This document shows, in pieces, positions 7,870-15,038 of a stretch of DNA of 33,591 nucleotides (its first letter is position 1; each line of letters begins with the position of its first letter). Source of the stretch: Niabella sp. (GTDB lineage: Bacteria; Bacteroidota; Bacteroidia; Chitinophagales; Chitinophagaceae); NCBI GenBank assembly GCA_017744795.1, contig JAGIAQ010000038.1, positions 1 to 33,591 on the forward strand, in the 5' to 3' direction. Below the pieces are notes generated by a model, which saw only the letters and a program-made list of their open reading frames with translations, had not been told where the DNA came from and did not search any database. The position numbers and the translations under genes are program-made.

Positions 7870-8097
7870 ATGAATACAATCTTTTTACTGGGAGCGTTTG
7901 GAACCAATGAGCTCGTCATTATTCTTCTGATACTTATATTGCCAATAGCAGCACTAGTTGATATATTGCGCACCAGCTTTAAAGACAGCACCAATAAAAT
8001 TATCTGGGCACTTATTGTGCTGTTGATTCCAATATTGGGCACCATAATTTATTTTATTATTGGCGCAAATCAAAAACTTCCCAAAGAAAATGACTAA
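7870..8097 (+). CDS. Small PLDc_N-type membrane protein
   Basis: 75 residues with two membrane helices (ELVIILLILILPIAALVDIL and IIWALIVLLIPILGTIIYFIIG) and the motif W-A-L-I-V-L-L-I-P-I-L-G-T-I-I-Y. This is the domain found at the N-terminus of cardiolipin synthases (PLDc_N), here standing alone with no phospholipase D catalytic domain. Stand-alone copies are frequent and have no known function. Its stop overlaps that of lpxC-fabZ on the opposite strand by a few bases, leaving no room for a terminator between the two. Confidence 0.78.
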   Translation: MNTIFLLGAFGTNELVIILLILILPIAALVDILRTSFKDSTNKIIWALIVLLIPILGTIIYFIIGANQKLPKEND

Positions 8098-9497
8098 CGC
8101 TTAACGATCTGTGCGACCAGATCCGCTTCCGTGGCCACTTTATTGCCCACGTAAACGGTGCCGCGCATCTCGCAAATGCCTCGGCGAATAGGCGCAGATA
8201 ATTCCATTTTAAGGATCATGGTATCGCCGGGCCGCACCATTTGTTTGAATTTGCAGTTATCGATCTTTAGAAAGTAGGTATCGTATTTCCCTTCCCCTGC
8301 CAGGTTGATGGCCAGGATACCCCCGCATTGTGCCAGTGCTTCAATTTGCAGCACACCCGGCATCACAGGGTTTTGAGGAAAATGCCCCTGGAAAAACCAT
8401 TCGTTGAACGTAACATTTTTTACGCCTACGATCCGCTCATCGGTGAGCTCCGTGATCTTATCCACCAGCAAAAACGGAAAGCGGTGGGGGAGGGTCTTTT
8501 CAATATACTTCAGGTCATATACCGGCGGTACATTAGGATCATAATTCGGTACGCCTTTCAGGTGTTTGTTCGCCTTAATATGTCTTTTAATGATACGGGC
8601 AAATTCCACGTTGGTGCTATGCCCCGGGCGGTTCGCTATTACCCTTCCTTTTACAGGATAGCCGATCAATGCCAGATCGCCCACGATATCCAGCAATTTA
8701 TGCCGCGCTGGTTCATTGGGGAAACGCAGTTCCAGGTTGTTTAAATAGCCTCCGCTTTTTACCTCGATATCATCTTTGTTAAAGATCTTTTTCAGTCGGC
8801 CCAACTCTTCATCGCCGATGGGCTTATCTACGATTACGATGGCGTTATTTACGTCGCCCCCTTTGATCAGGTTGTGCTGCAATAACATTTCCAGTTCATG
8901 CAAAAAACAAAAGGTACGGGACGTGGATATTTTCTCCTTGAAATTCTTCATGGTTTTCAGCTCAGCGTGCTGGGTGCCCAGTACCGGAGAGTTAAAATCG
9001 ATCAGCGTAGTGATCTGGTATTCCCTTGCGGGCATGATCACCATTTCCACGCGTTTTTCTTCATCGGTAAGATAAAGATTCTCATCAATTGAATACCACA
9101 ATTTAGTGGCGTCCTGTTCTTCCACACCGGCTTCTTCGATCAGCTCAATAAACGGCATGGCACTGCCGTCGATGATCGGGATTTCCGGCCCGTTAATTTC
9201 GATCAGCACATTATCCAGCCCCATTCCTACCAGGGCTGCCAGCAAGTGCTCTACGGTGCTTACTTTGGCGCCGTTGGCTTCCAGGGTAGTGCCCCGGCTG
9301 GTATCCGTTACCAGGTCGCAATCCGCCTTGATAACCGGTTTATTCGGAAGATCAACCCGCTGAAACTGGAACCCAAAGCCGGCATTAGCAGGCTTCAGGG
9401 TAAGATCCGCCAGCACGCCGGTGTGTAAGCCGGTACCGCTGATGCTTACTGTTTGCTTTAAGGTATGTTGTTTGTCAGGGTTGAAATTATTATCCAT
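8094..9497 (-). CDS. lpxC: Bifunctional LpxC deacetylase / FabZ dehydratase
   Basis: 467 residues, a fusion typical of Bacteroidota. Residues about 10-300 are LpxC, the zinc-dependent UDP-3-O-acyl-N-acetylglucosamine deacetylase that commits the cell to lipid A synthesis. Zinc ligands are visible in STVEHLLAAL and ARHKLLDIVGDLALIG, and NRPGHSTN holds the catalytic His. Residues about 320-467 are FabZ, 3-hydroxyacyl-ACP dehydratase: LPHRFPFLLVDK with the catalytic His, GHFPQNPVMPG and IEALAQ with the catalytic Glu. I start at the ATG at 9497, not the TTG at 9518, because that TTG is part of a -7 box. It is 72 bases downstream of lpxD. The usual next gene, lpxA, does not follow. Confidence 0.95.
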   Translation of the reverse strand: MDNNFNPDKQHTLKQTVSISGTGLHTGVLADLTLKPANAGFGFQFQRVDLPNKPVIKADCDLVTDTSRGTTLEANGAKVSTVEHLLAALVGMGLDNVLIEINGPEIPIIDGSAMPFIELIEEAGVEEQDATKLWYSIDENLYLTDEEKRVEMVIMPAREYQITTLIDFNSPVLGTQHAELKTMKNFKEKISTSRTFCFLHELEMLLQHNLIKGGDVNNAIVIVDKPIGDEELGRLKKIFNKDDIEVKSGGYLNNLELRFPNEPARHKLLDIVGDLALIGYPVKGRVIANRPGHSTNVEFARIIKRHIKANKHLKGVPNYDPNVPPVYDLKYIEKTLPHRFPFLLVDKITELTDERIVGVKNVTFNEWFFQGHFPQNPVMPGVLQIEALAQCGGILAINLAGEGKYDTYFLKIDNCKFKQMVRPGDTMILKMELSAPIRRGICEMRGTVYVGNKVATEADLVAQIVKR

Positions 9498-9515
9498 CTG
9501 TAAAAATTGTGGGCG

Positions 9516-9546
9516 CAAATATATTTATAAATTTTTGGGGCGGCAA
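9516..9546 (-). promoter_or_regulatory. Promoter of lpxC-fabZ
   Basis: On the minus strand TTG (9546-9544) is followed after 20 bases by TATATTTG (9523-9516), matching the Bacteroidota TTTG-n19-21-TAnnTTTG promoter. It gives lpxC-fabZ its own start of transcription inside the lpxD-lpxC spacer and rules out the TTG at 9518 as start codon. Confidence 0.65.
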
Positions 9547-9569
9547 TAATGAACGCTTGTAAACCGCAG

Positions 9570-10616
9570 CTATATCTCGTGGCTTTTCTTTAGCTGGTTC
9601 AGTTCCTGTTCCAGCTCTTTTAATCGTTTTTCCAGGTCGGGCAGCTTGCGGTTAAGCGCCTGGCTGCGCAGCGCCGATGTATAATCATATGCGGGAGAGC
9701 CGGTCACCGCTTTGCCGGGATCAATATCTTTACTTACGCCGCTTTGTGCGTTAATTTTGGCGCCGTCGCCAATATGCAGGTGCCCCACAATACCTACCTG
9801 GCCTCCGATCATAACCCCCTTGCCTACCTTGGTACTGCCGCTGATCCCGGCCTGGGCCGCTACTACGGTGCTGTTGCCAATTTCCACATTATGCGCTATT
9901 TGTATCAAATTATCCAGTTTGGCTCCCGCATGAATAATGGTGGATCCGATGGTGGCGCGGTCAATAGTGGCATTCGCACCTATTTCCACATTGTCCTCGA
10001 TCACCACATTGCCGATCTGGGGCACTTTGGAAAAAGTGCCATCTGCCTGCGGCGCAAACCCAAACCCGTCGCTGCCGATAACGGTGCCGGCATGGATGGT
10101 TACATTATTGCCCACACGGCAGCTATGCAGGATCTTGACACCGGGGTTGATAGTGGTATTGTCCCCGATGGTTACGTTATTGCCAATATAAGCGCCGGGG
10201 TGTATTTTGGTTCCTTTTCCGATGGTTACGTTTTCGCCAATAAAGGCAAAGGCGCCCACGAAAATATCGGTTCCGTATTTTGCAGTTTTAGCGATATAGG
10301 AAGGTTCCTGAATGCCCTGCAGCTGCTGCTGCATCAATTCCTGGTACTTGCTCAGCAATATGGCAAATGCAGAATACGCATCCTTTACCCGGATCAGCGC
10401 TGCCGCAACGGGTTTTTTCAGCTCCAGGTTTTCATTAATAATAATAATGCTGGCCCGGGTTGCATACAGGTATTCTTCATATTTGGGGTTGGCCAGGAAA
10501 CTCAATTGTCCCTCCTGCGCCTCTTCAATTTTACCAAAATTACCGACGGAAGCATTTTCGTCTCCTTCCACCCTACCACCGATCATGGCCGCGATCTGCG
10601 CTGCTGTAAACGTCAT
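9570..10616 (-). CDS. lpxD: UDP-3-O-acylglucosamine N-acyltransferase LpxD
   Basis: 348 residues, the normal length. The N-terminal uridine-binding domain is followed by a left-handed beta-helix of hexapeptide repeats ([21 protein letters not shown] and many more), and the C-terminus is an amphipathic helix ([20 protein letters not shown]). The catalytic His lies in [10 protein letters not shown], corresponding to His239 of the E. coli enzyme, and [11 protein letters not shown] is the conserved acyl-chain region. LpxD adds the second 3-hydroxyacyl chain to UDP-glucosamine after LpxC, so its neighbour supplies the substrate. The HD protein gene ends 14 bases upstream. Confidence 0.95.
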   Translation of the reverse strand: MTFTAAQIAAMIGGRVEGDENASVGNFGKIEEAQEGQLSFLANPKYEEYLYATRASIIIINENLELKKPVAAALIRVKDAYSAFAILLSKYQELMQQQLQGIQEPSYIAKTAKYGTDIFVGAFAFIGENVTIGKGTKIHPGAYIGNNVTIGDNTTINPGVKILHSCRVGNNVTIHAGTVIGSDGFGFAPQADGTFSKVPQIGNVVIEDNVEIGANATIDRATIGSTIIHAGAKLDNLIQIAHNVEIGNSTVVAAQAGISGSTKVGKGVMIGGQVGIVGHLHIGDGAKINAQSGVSKDIDPGKAVTGSPAYDYTSALRSQALNRKLPDLEKRLKELEQELNQLKKSHEI

Positions 10617-10630
10617 ATCTTAATACCTGT

Positions 10631-11857
10631 TTAGCTTATTCTTAAGGAACAAATGTAATATTTTTTAACCGCCATACTTGTGTCACTGTTAATCAGTGCG
10701 TTATCCACCGCCGAAATATCCCTCAGACTGCCATTTTTGTACTGGATGGTAATATTTTCGTTTTTAGGATTATAGAGCCTGTTGTTGGCTTCTCCCCAGA
10801 AAACAAAATAAGCAGCCTCTTCTTCATTCACCCCTAACGCTGCCGCAATCTCTTTTCTTTTTTGCGAAAGAAATGCCTCCTCAAAGGGTTGCGATTGCAG
10901 GGTGATATGCATGATCTTTCTTTCAACCAGATCTGTACTCAACCTCGACAATACTTTGTCCGGGTGCAAACACCAGTTTTTAATGGTTGCCATCACATCA
11001 TGATCATCCATAGCACAAAAATCCTGCAGCAGCTGTTGTTTATCTTCGGCACCGGGAATAGCTCCCTTGTGCAAAAAATGCTCCAGTGCCTGGGTAGCGG
11101 CCGTAACTTTGACGCCTTTTCCTATCAATTCCTTTGCCCGGCGAATAATCATTACCAGCATTTTTTCGGCTGCCACCACTGTTTTATGCAGGTACACCTG
11201 CCAGTACATCAGCCGCCGGCTGAGCAGGAATTTTTCAATTGAATAAATCGCTTTTTCTTCTACCACCAGGTTCCCGTCCAAAACCGACAGCATTTTGATG
11301 ATCCGGTCATAACCGATGACACCTTCCGCCACACCCGTGAAAAAACTATCCCGGTTCAGGTAGTCCATCCGGTCCACATCCAGCTGTCCGGAAACCAGCT
11401 GGTGCAGGAATCTTTTGGGATGCTGATCTGTAAATATAGCTAACGCCGTTTCTAACTTATTGTTAAACTGCCGGTTTAATTCCTCCATGATCGCCAGCGA
11501 TAACTTTTCGTGGTGCACGCCGGGGATCAGTTCATGCTCCAGCGCGTGGGAAAACGGGCCGTGGCCCACATCGTGCAGGAGGATGGCGATCTTCGCTCCC
11601 AGCTCCTCTTCGTCGGTAATACTGATACCTTTTCCTTTCAGTTCCTGCAGGGCAGTGCACATCAGGTGGTAGGCCCCCAGCGAATGCAATAACCGGGTAT
11701 GGACCGCTCCCGGGTACACCAGGTGCGCGAAGGCCATTTGGTGTATATTGCGTAAACGCTGGTAATAACGATGGGAAATAATGGCTAAAAGCAGCGGATG
11801 ATCGATCGTTATAAAACCGTAAACAGGATCGTTAATTATTTTTCGGACAGTGGTCAT
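10631..11857 (-). CDS. HD-domain phosphohydrolase, dGTPase-like
   Basis: 408 residues from the ATG at 11857. The HD domain is clear: YQRLRNIHQMAFAHLVYPGAVHTRLLHSLG, LLHDVGHGPFSHALEH (His95-Asp96 metal pair, His99, His104) and QLDVDRMDYLNRDSF with the last metal-binding Asp. It is closest to the YdhJ/SAMHD1-like group that hydrolyses nucleotides, but the substrate is unknown. In many Bacteroidota this gene sits directly upstream of lpxD, as here (14-base gap), so it may be co-transcribed with lipid A genes. The TTG at 11875 is rejected as start because it is within a TATTTTTG promoter box. Confidence 0.9.
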   Translation of the reverse strand: MTTVRKIINDPVYGFITIDHPLLLAIISHRYYQRLRNIHQMAFAHLVYPGAVHTRLLHSLGAYHLMCTALQELKGKGISITDEEELGAKIAILLHDVGHGPFSHALEHELIPGVHHEKLSLAIMEELNRQFNNKLETALAIFTDQHPKRFLHQLVSGQLDVDRMDYLNRDSFFTGVAEGVIGYDRIIKMLSVLDGNLVVEEKAIYSIEKFLLSRRLMYWQVYLHKTVVAAEKMLVMIIRRAKELIGKGVKVTAATQALEHFLHKGAIPGAEDKQQLLQDFCAMDDHDVMATIKNWCLHPDKVLSRLSTDLVERKIMHITLQSQPFEEAFLSQKRKEIAAALGVNEEEAAYFVFWGEANNRLYNPKNENITIQYKNGSLRDISAVDNALINSDTSMAVKKYYICSLRIS

Positions 11858-11872
11858 TTGAAAGGATGATTG

Positions 11873-11880
11873 CAAAAATA
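11873..11880 (-). promoter_or_regulatory. Candidate -7 box (TATTTTTG) of the HD-lpxD unit
   Basis: TATTTTTG on the minus strand matches TAnnTTTG exactly and lies 15 bases upstream of the chosen ATG. The -33 region is not recognisable; instead degenerate repeats begin about ten bases further upstream. Confidence 0.5.
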
Positions 11881-11889
11881 GTGAAATTA

Positions 11890-11960
11890 CCTAGTTCATA
11901 GGTTATAGTTCATGGTTCATGGTGTTGCTATTAACTATGATCCATAAACGATGAACTATC
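11890..11960. repeat. Degenerate ttcatRg repeats with inverted arms
   Basis: Short words such as gttcatag, agttcatggttcatgg recur directly, and atagttcat (11905-11913) has its reverse complement atgaactat (11951-11959), which could fold into a hairpin. This is part of the 355-base gene-free stretch 11858-12212 and lies just upstream of the HD gene promoter box. Confidence 0.6.
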
Positions 11961-11985
11961 CGCCATTATCGGTGTGGCGCTGGTA

Positions 11986-12181
11986 GTAAGCAGTGAATAG
12001 TCAATAGGCTGTAGTGAATAAATTCCGTTGTTCCGAAAAATCTGAAAATGTCAAGGGGGACTGATCCTGAAAGATTAAGTGGACGATACTGAATCTTCAA
12101 CAGCAAATAGTTTACAACCGAAACGGATCCCCTCACCATTGACTATTGACTATTGACCCTTCACCATTGACTATTCACCAT
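11986..12181. repeat. Degenerate repeat block, GTGAATRGTCAATRG family
   Basis: The left part (11986-12008, gtaagcagtgaatagtcaat) and the right part (about 12130-12181, several overlapping cattgactattgac and caccattgactattcacc units) are inverted relative to each other and could pair. A copy of the left part lies at 3551. Between them (about 12015-12125) I see only unremarkable sequence. The right block ends exactly at the TATCTTTG box of the next gene. Confidence 0.65.
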
Positions 12182-12189
12182 TATCTTTG
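12182..12189 (+). promoter_or_regulatory. Candidate -7 box (TATCTTTG)
   Basis: TATCTTTG matches TAnnTTTG and lies 23 bases before the ATG at 12213. No TTG is found at the expected -33 spacing; repeat sequence occupies that place. Confidence 0.5.
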
Positions 12190-12212
12190 CACCTTATCTT
12201 CTGAGGCTGAAA

Positions 12213-12515
12213 ATGATTAAATACACACAAAACAGTTTAGACAAGCTGGAAGCGATTCCCGAACAATGCGGTTATATTTTGCGGTACGAACGGGGCACTT
12301 TCCAAAGCGGCTATTGTATCCTCGACAATAAGAAAGTGGTGGTGCTGAATAAATTTTTGCAAACGGAGGGCCGCATCAATGCCCTGGTGGAAATTATTCC
12401 ACAGCTGGATATTAACCAGGAGCTGCTGGACGAAAACCAGAAGAAATTGTATGCAGAGGTTATTGCCAATATGGATGCGAAGGAAAGCGAGGAAGACGGA
12501 ACGCCAAACGCATAA
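12213..12515 (+). CDS. Conserved small protein of unknown function
   Basis: 100 residues, soluble, acidic C-terminus (ESEEDGTPNA). I recognise the pattern LGY.LRYERGxFxSGYCILxxKKVVVLNKFLxTEGRI as one that recurs in Bacteroidota proteins of unknown function, but have no name for it. The core is likely an alpha/beta unit: strands YILRYERG, GYCILDNKKVVVLNK, then two helices. It has its own -7 box at 12182 and a hairpin after the stop, so it is probably a single-gene unit. No function is proposed. Confidence 0.72.
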   Translation: MIKYTQNSLDKLEAIPEQCGYILRYERGTFQSGYCILDNKKVVVLNKFLQTEGRINALVEIIPQLDINQELLDENQKKLYAEVIANMDAKESEEDGTPNA

Positions 12516-12520
12516 CGTGG

Positions 12521-12549
12521 AATGCCAAACGCATTAGGCGTTTTGCATT
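12521..12549 (+). terminator. Hairpin after the gene at 12213
   Basis: aatgccaaacgc (12521-12532) and gcgttttgcatt (12538-12549) pair with one mismatch around a 5-base loop. No long T-run follows, so termination is possible but not certain. The left arm repeats gccaaacgcat, which also occurs at the end of the preceding gene. Confidence 0.4.
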
Positions 12550-12606
12550 ATATGCCGGATTAATATCGTGATTTCTCAGCACAATGTAATTTTAAAACCT
12601 ATATAA

Positions 12607-12968
12607 ATGAGACACTACAAGAACTACGATGTTTGGGAAAAAGCCCAAAACTTACTTTATTTGTTTACAAAGAGGTCCTGACATGTTTTCCGCAGTCCGA
12701 GCAATACGATCTGAAATCCCAGGTAAAAAGAGCGGCCTATTCTATTCCCCTGAATTTTGTTGAGGGTTGTGGCAGGAATACGGATAAGGACTTTGCGCAT
12801 TTTTTAGATACTTCCTTTGGCTCATTGCAGGAATTAGAGTACGCCAGCCTGCTGGCATTTGATCTGAAATACATTGAAAGAGAATTATATGATAGACTAA
12901 GTACATTTATAGAAAAAGTGAAAGCAAAATTAATTAACTTGATAAAAGCTGTTCGAAAGGAACGTTAA
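12607..12968 (+). pseudogene. Four-helix-bundle protein (23S IVS-type), frameshifted
   Basis: The ATG at 12607 opens the typical start of this family, MRHYKNYDVWEKAQNL, but that frame stops at 12679-12681. The rest of the family signature, LFVYKEVLTCFPQSEQYDL, QVKRAAYSIPLNFVEGCGR and SFGSLQELEYASLLAFDL, continues in the -1 frame to the stop at 12968. Reading one base twice near 12654 restores a full-length protein of about 120 residues. So there is a one-base deletion near 12650-12656, or a sequencing error; I see no convincing slippery heptamer. Members were named from proteins encoded in 23S rRNA intervening sequences, and chromosomal copies are abundant in Bacteroidota with no known role. 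A TTG at 12633 could start the second frame alone, but it would lack helix 1. Confidence 0.8.
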
Positions 12969-12970
12969 AC

Positions 12971-13013
12971 GCGCAATGCTCAACGCAGAATGCATACATA
13001 TTAAGCATTGCGC
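12971..13013. repeat. 10-bp inverted repeat, degenerate
   Basis: gcgcaatgct (12971-12980) and agcattgcgc (13004-13013) are perfect reverse complements separated by 23 bases with related words (aacgcagaatgc). It lies between the frameshifted gene and the metallo-hydrolase and is of the same degenerate style as other intergenic repeats here. Confidence 0.6.
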
Positions 13014-13041
13014 ATTTCGCGTTCAGCCTTAAGCATAAAAA

Positions 13042-13821
13042 ATGAATTATCCTCCCATCACTATAACATTCCTGGGTACCGGAACCAGTTCGGGAGTACC
13101 GATGATAGCCTGCGACTGCCCCGTTTGCCTGTCGGCGGATCCGCGGGACAAACGCCTGCGGTCGAGCATCCTTGTTGCATCCGCGGCTACTACCCTGGTG
13201 GTGGATACCGGCCCTGATTTCCGACAGCAAATGCTGACGCACGATGTAAAAAAGCTGGATGCGGTGGTGCTCACTCACTCTCATAAAGACCATATTGCCG
13301 GACTGGACGACGTGCGGGCTTATAATTATTTTCAACAACGGGCTATGGATGTGTATGCCACTGAAGCCACACAGCGCCGGGTAGAACAGGAATTTGATTA
13401 CGCGTTTAGTGCTATTAAAATTGCTGGCGTTCCGCTGATCAATCTGAACCGCATTGACGAAACAACGCCCTTTATGGTGGGCGACCTGCTGACCGACCCG
13501 ATCCCGGTTTGGCATATGCGCATGCCGGTGCTGGGTTTCCGGTTTGGCAGTTTTACATATATAACCGATGCCAATCGCATAGATGAAGCTTCTAAAGCAA
13601 AGATCCGCGGGTCAGAAGTGCTGGTATTAAATGCGTTACGTCATGAACCGCATGTGTCGCATTTTTCGCTAAAAGAAGCGCTGGCCCTGGCGGATGAACT
13701 GGAAATTCCGCAGACCTATTTCACGCATCTTTCTCACCAGATGGGGTTTCATTCAGCAATTGAGGCAACCTTGCCCCCTGGTCGCAACCTGGCTTATGAC
13801 GGACTGAAAATTTCTTTATAA
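13042..13821 (+). CDS. MBL-fold metallo-hydrolase, PhnP-like
   Basis: 259 residues. The N-terminus TFLGTGTSSGVPMIACDCPVC has the glycine-rich strand and the Cys cluster (CDCPVC) that binds a structural zinc in PhnP-like proteins. The catalytic HxHxDH motif is THSHKDHIAGLDD (His79, His81, Asp83, His84). Further metal ligands lie in VWHMRMPVLGFRFG, YITDANRID and THLSHQMGFH. PhnP is a cyclic phosphodiesterase, and relatives hydrolyse other phosphodiesters. Without the phosphonate operon around it, the substrate remains open. It stands alone on the plus strand and is followed by a strong terminator at 13897. Confidence 0.9.
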   Translation: MNYPPITITFLGTGTSSGVPMIACDCPVCLSADPRDKRLRSSILVASAATTLVVDTGPDFRQQMLTHDVKKLDAVVLTHSHKDHIAGLDDVRAYNYFQQRAMDVYATEATQRRVEQEFDYAFSAIKIAGVPLINLNRIDETTPFMVGDLLTDPIPVWHMRMPVLGFRFGSFTYITDANRIDEASKAKIRGSEVLVLNALRHEPHVSHFSLKEALALADELEIPQTYFTHLSHQMGFHSAIEATLPPGRNLAYDGLKISL

Positions 13822-13896
13822 AAATCGAAAACTGTTTTATATTTGAACAAACGATTCCTCTCAGCCAGATTTAAAAAATTTACTAAAAATGAATGG

Positions 13897-13924
13897 ACAT
13901 CCCGGCCTTGTCGGGATGTTTTTT
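13897..13924 (+). terminator. Rho-independent terminator after the PhnP-like gene
   Basis: An 8-bp perfect stem (acatcccg 13897-13904, cgggatgt 13912-13919), a 7-base loop, and a run of six T (13919-13924). It lies 75 bases after the stop of the metallo-hydrolase. Confidence 0.85.
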
Positions 13925-14107
13925 GTACACCTAAAAGCCACTGAAACACAGAACCACTGAGGGGCACGAACCGACCTGCTGCAGATGATAACGGTTCTGC
14001 GAAAATCTGCTGACCATGGCGCTTTTGCCTTTTGCTTACTTCAGCTTGCCGTCTCACCGTCTTCCCGGCCGAAAAATTTCTAAGCCCCGTATTCGCCGCT
14101 TCAAACT

Positions 14108-14141
14108 TTAATAAAAGTAAAATATATTTCACTTTTATTAA
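14108..14141. promoter_or_regulatory. 34-bp near-perfect palindrome, candidate operator
   Basis: Arms ttaataaaagt (14108-14118) and acttttattaa (14131-14141) are perfect reverse complements. The centre aaatatattt (14120-14129) is itself a palindrome, and only the pair 14119/14130 (a and c) mismatches. The right arm lies between the -33 and -7 positions of the downstream gene, where a bound dimer would block RNA polymerase. The adjacent gene encodes a small protein with an HTH-like end, a candidate binder. Confidence 0.7.
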
Positions 14142-14150
14142 AACTTATAT

Positions 14151-14158
14151 TACATTTA
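14151..14158 (+). promoter_or_regulatory. Weak -7 box (TACATTTA) of the DUF2089-like operon
   Basis: TACATTTA differs from TAnnTTTG at the last base; TTC at 14128-14130 is at the right distance (20 bases) for -33. It is only five bases before the ATG, so the transcript would be nearly leaderless if this is right. Confidence 0.35.
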
Positions 14159-14162
14159 CTAA

Positions 14163-14429
14163 ATGAAACTTCCTGTTTTTTGTCCGAGCTGTGAAAATCC
14201 GCTTAGGGTGAGCCAATTGAAATGTACTAATTGTACTACCGAAGTAAATGGCGATTATGACCTGCCCCTGTACCTGAAACTGAGCCGCGAGGAACAGGAG
14301 TTTATTATGGCTTTTTTCCTTGCCAGCGGGAGTATCAAGGAAATGGCACGCCAGGCCAATACCAGCTATCCCACGATGCGCAACCGGATGGATGATATGA
14401 TTGAGAAAATAAAAACGATGGAAAAATGA
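14163..14429 (+). CDS. DUF2089-like zinc-ribbon and HTH protein
   Basis: 88 residues. An N-terminal zinc ribbon has two Cys pairs (CPSC at residues 7-10 and CTNC near 20-23). The second half, LSREEQEFIMAFFLASGSIKEMARQANTSYPTMRNRMDDMIEKI, looks like a sigma-4-like helix-turn-helix with recognition helix SYPTMRNRMD. This is the arrangement of DUF2089 proteins, small regulators often encoded in front of membrane protein genes. The stop overlaps the start of the next gene (ATGA). A 34-bp palindrome stands just upstream, so autoregulation is plausible. The family call is from architecture and memory. Confidence 0.8.
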   Translation: MKLPVFCPSCENPLRVSQLKCTNCTTEVNGDYDLPLYLKLSREEQEFIMAFFLASGSIKEMARQANTSYPTMRNRMDDMIEKIKTMEK

Positions 14430-15028
14430 AAAAACTAAACTGGAAAACGATTTTTAACCCTTTTGAAAAGTTTACTGAGCGTCAATTGTTCATCTGCGGC
14501 CTCGCGACTTCAGTCATCGGCTCTTTTTTATTCTGGTTCTTCAAACAAAGTAACGATGGTATTTATCATATAGGGCCCGAACCAGGTATCTCCTTCACAA
14601 AAACATTGGCGGAAACAACCATTTGTATTTTATTGCCGTGTGTTTTGTTAACCTTTGTTGGGAAACTTATCAATTCCAAAACCAGGTCGATCGACCTGTT
14701 AAATGCAACGATGATCCATCGCATCCCGCTGACAACAGGCATATGGATCATACAATTGCCATTTATAAAAATCTCCACAAATGAAATTATGGCTGCTATA
14801 AAAAACAATGCAGTTCAATCGCTGCCAGGTTCCACCCTTTGGATTTCAACGCTATCAAGTATGCTGCTGCTGTTGCTCTTTGTTTATGCTATTGTACTAT
14901 TGGTAAATGGCTTTAAAACAGCTGTGAATGTGAAAAAGAGAGGGCAGTATGTTGTTTTTGCCGTTACATTAATTCTTGCCGAAGTTATTTACAGGTTCTT
15001 GTTATACCCCCGGTTGTCCAAATTTTAA
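14426..15028 (+). CDS. Polytopic membrane protein, YIP1-like
   Basis: 200 residues with about five hydrophobic segments: LFICGLATSVIGSFLFWFF, TTICILLPCVLLTFVG, IPLTTGIWIIQLPFI, WISTLSSMLLLLLFVYAIVLLV and YVVFAVTLILAEVIYRFLLY. The N-terminal NPFEKFTERQLFICGLATSVIGSF and the helix distribution resemble YIP1-domain proteins, but I am not certain. It starts inside the end of the DUF2089-like gene and ends ten bases before the hydrolase, so it is clearly in the same operon. It could be the membrane partner or sensor for the HTH protein (inference). Confidence 0.72.
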   Translation: MKKLNWKTIFNPFEKFTERQLFICGLATSVIGSFLFWFFKQSNDGIYHIGPEPGISFTKTLAETTICILLPCVLLTFVGKLINSKTRSIDLLNATMIHRIPLTTGIWIIQLPFIKISTNEIMAAIKNNAVQSLPGSTLWISTLSSMLLLLLFVYAIVLLVNGFKTAVNVKKRGQYVVFAVTLILAEVIYRFLLYPRLSKF

Positions 15029-15038
15029 AATCTGTTGT

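Larger units (their letters stand above)
13822..14162. other. 341-base gene-free stretch before the DUF2089-like operon
   Basis: It holds a rho-independent terminator (13897-13924), a middle part (about 13930-14100) where I see nothing recognisable, and a 34-bp palindrome with a weak promoter near the next gene. A minus-strand frame across it (13794-14132) was rejected, as it reads through the terminator and has no family features. Confidence 0.6.

Noticed and set aside
9744..10634. 296-residue plus-strand frame opposite lpxD
   Set aside because: A shadow of the repetitive hexapeptide coding sequence of lpxD; no domain on its own strand.
12633..12968. Intact four-helix-bundle gene starting at TTG 12633
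   Set aside because: It would lack helix 1, while the matching helix 1 coding sequence is present upstream in another frame, so a frameshifted gene is the better reading.
13890..13961. Short frame beginning MNGHPGLVGMFF
   Set aside because: Its first part is the terminator hairpin, and no promoter or family support exists.
13794..14132. 112-residue minus-strand frame
   Set aside because: Runs across a rho-independent terminator and the left arm of the palindrome, overlaps the end of the metallo-hydrolase gene, and has low-complexity, unfamiliar sequence.
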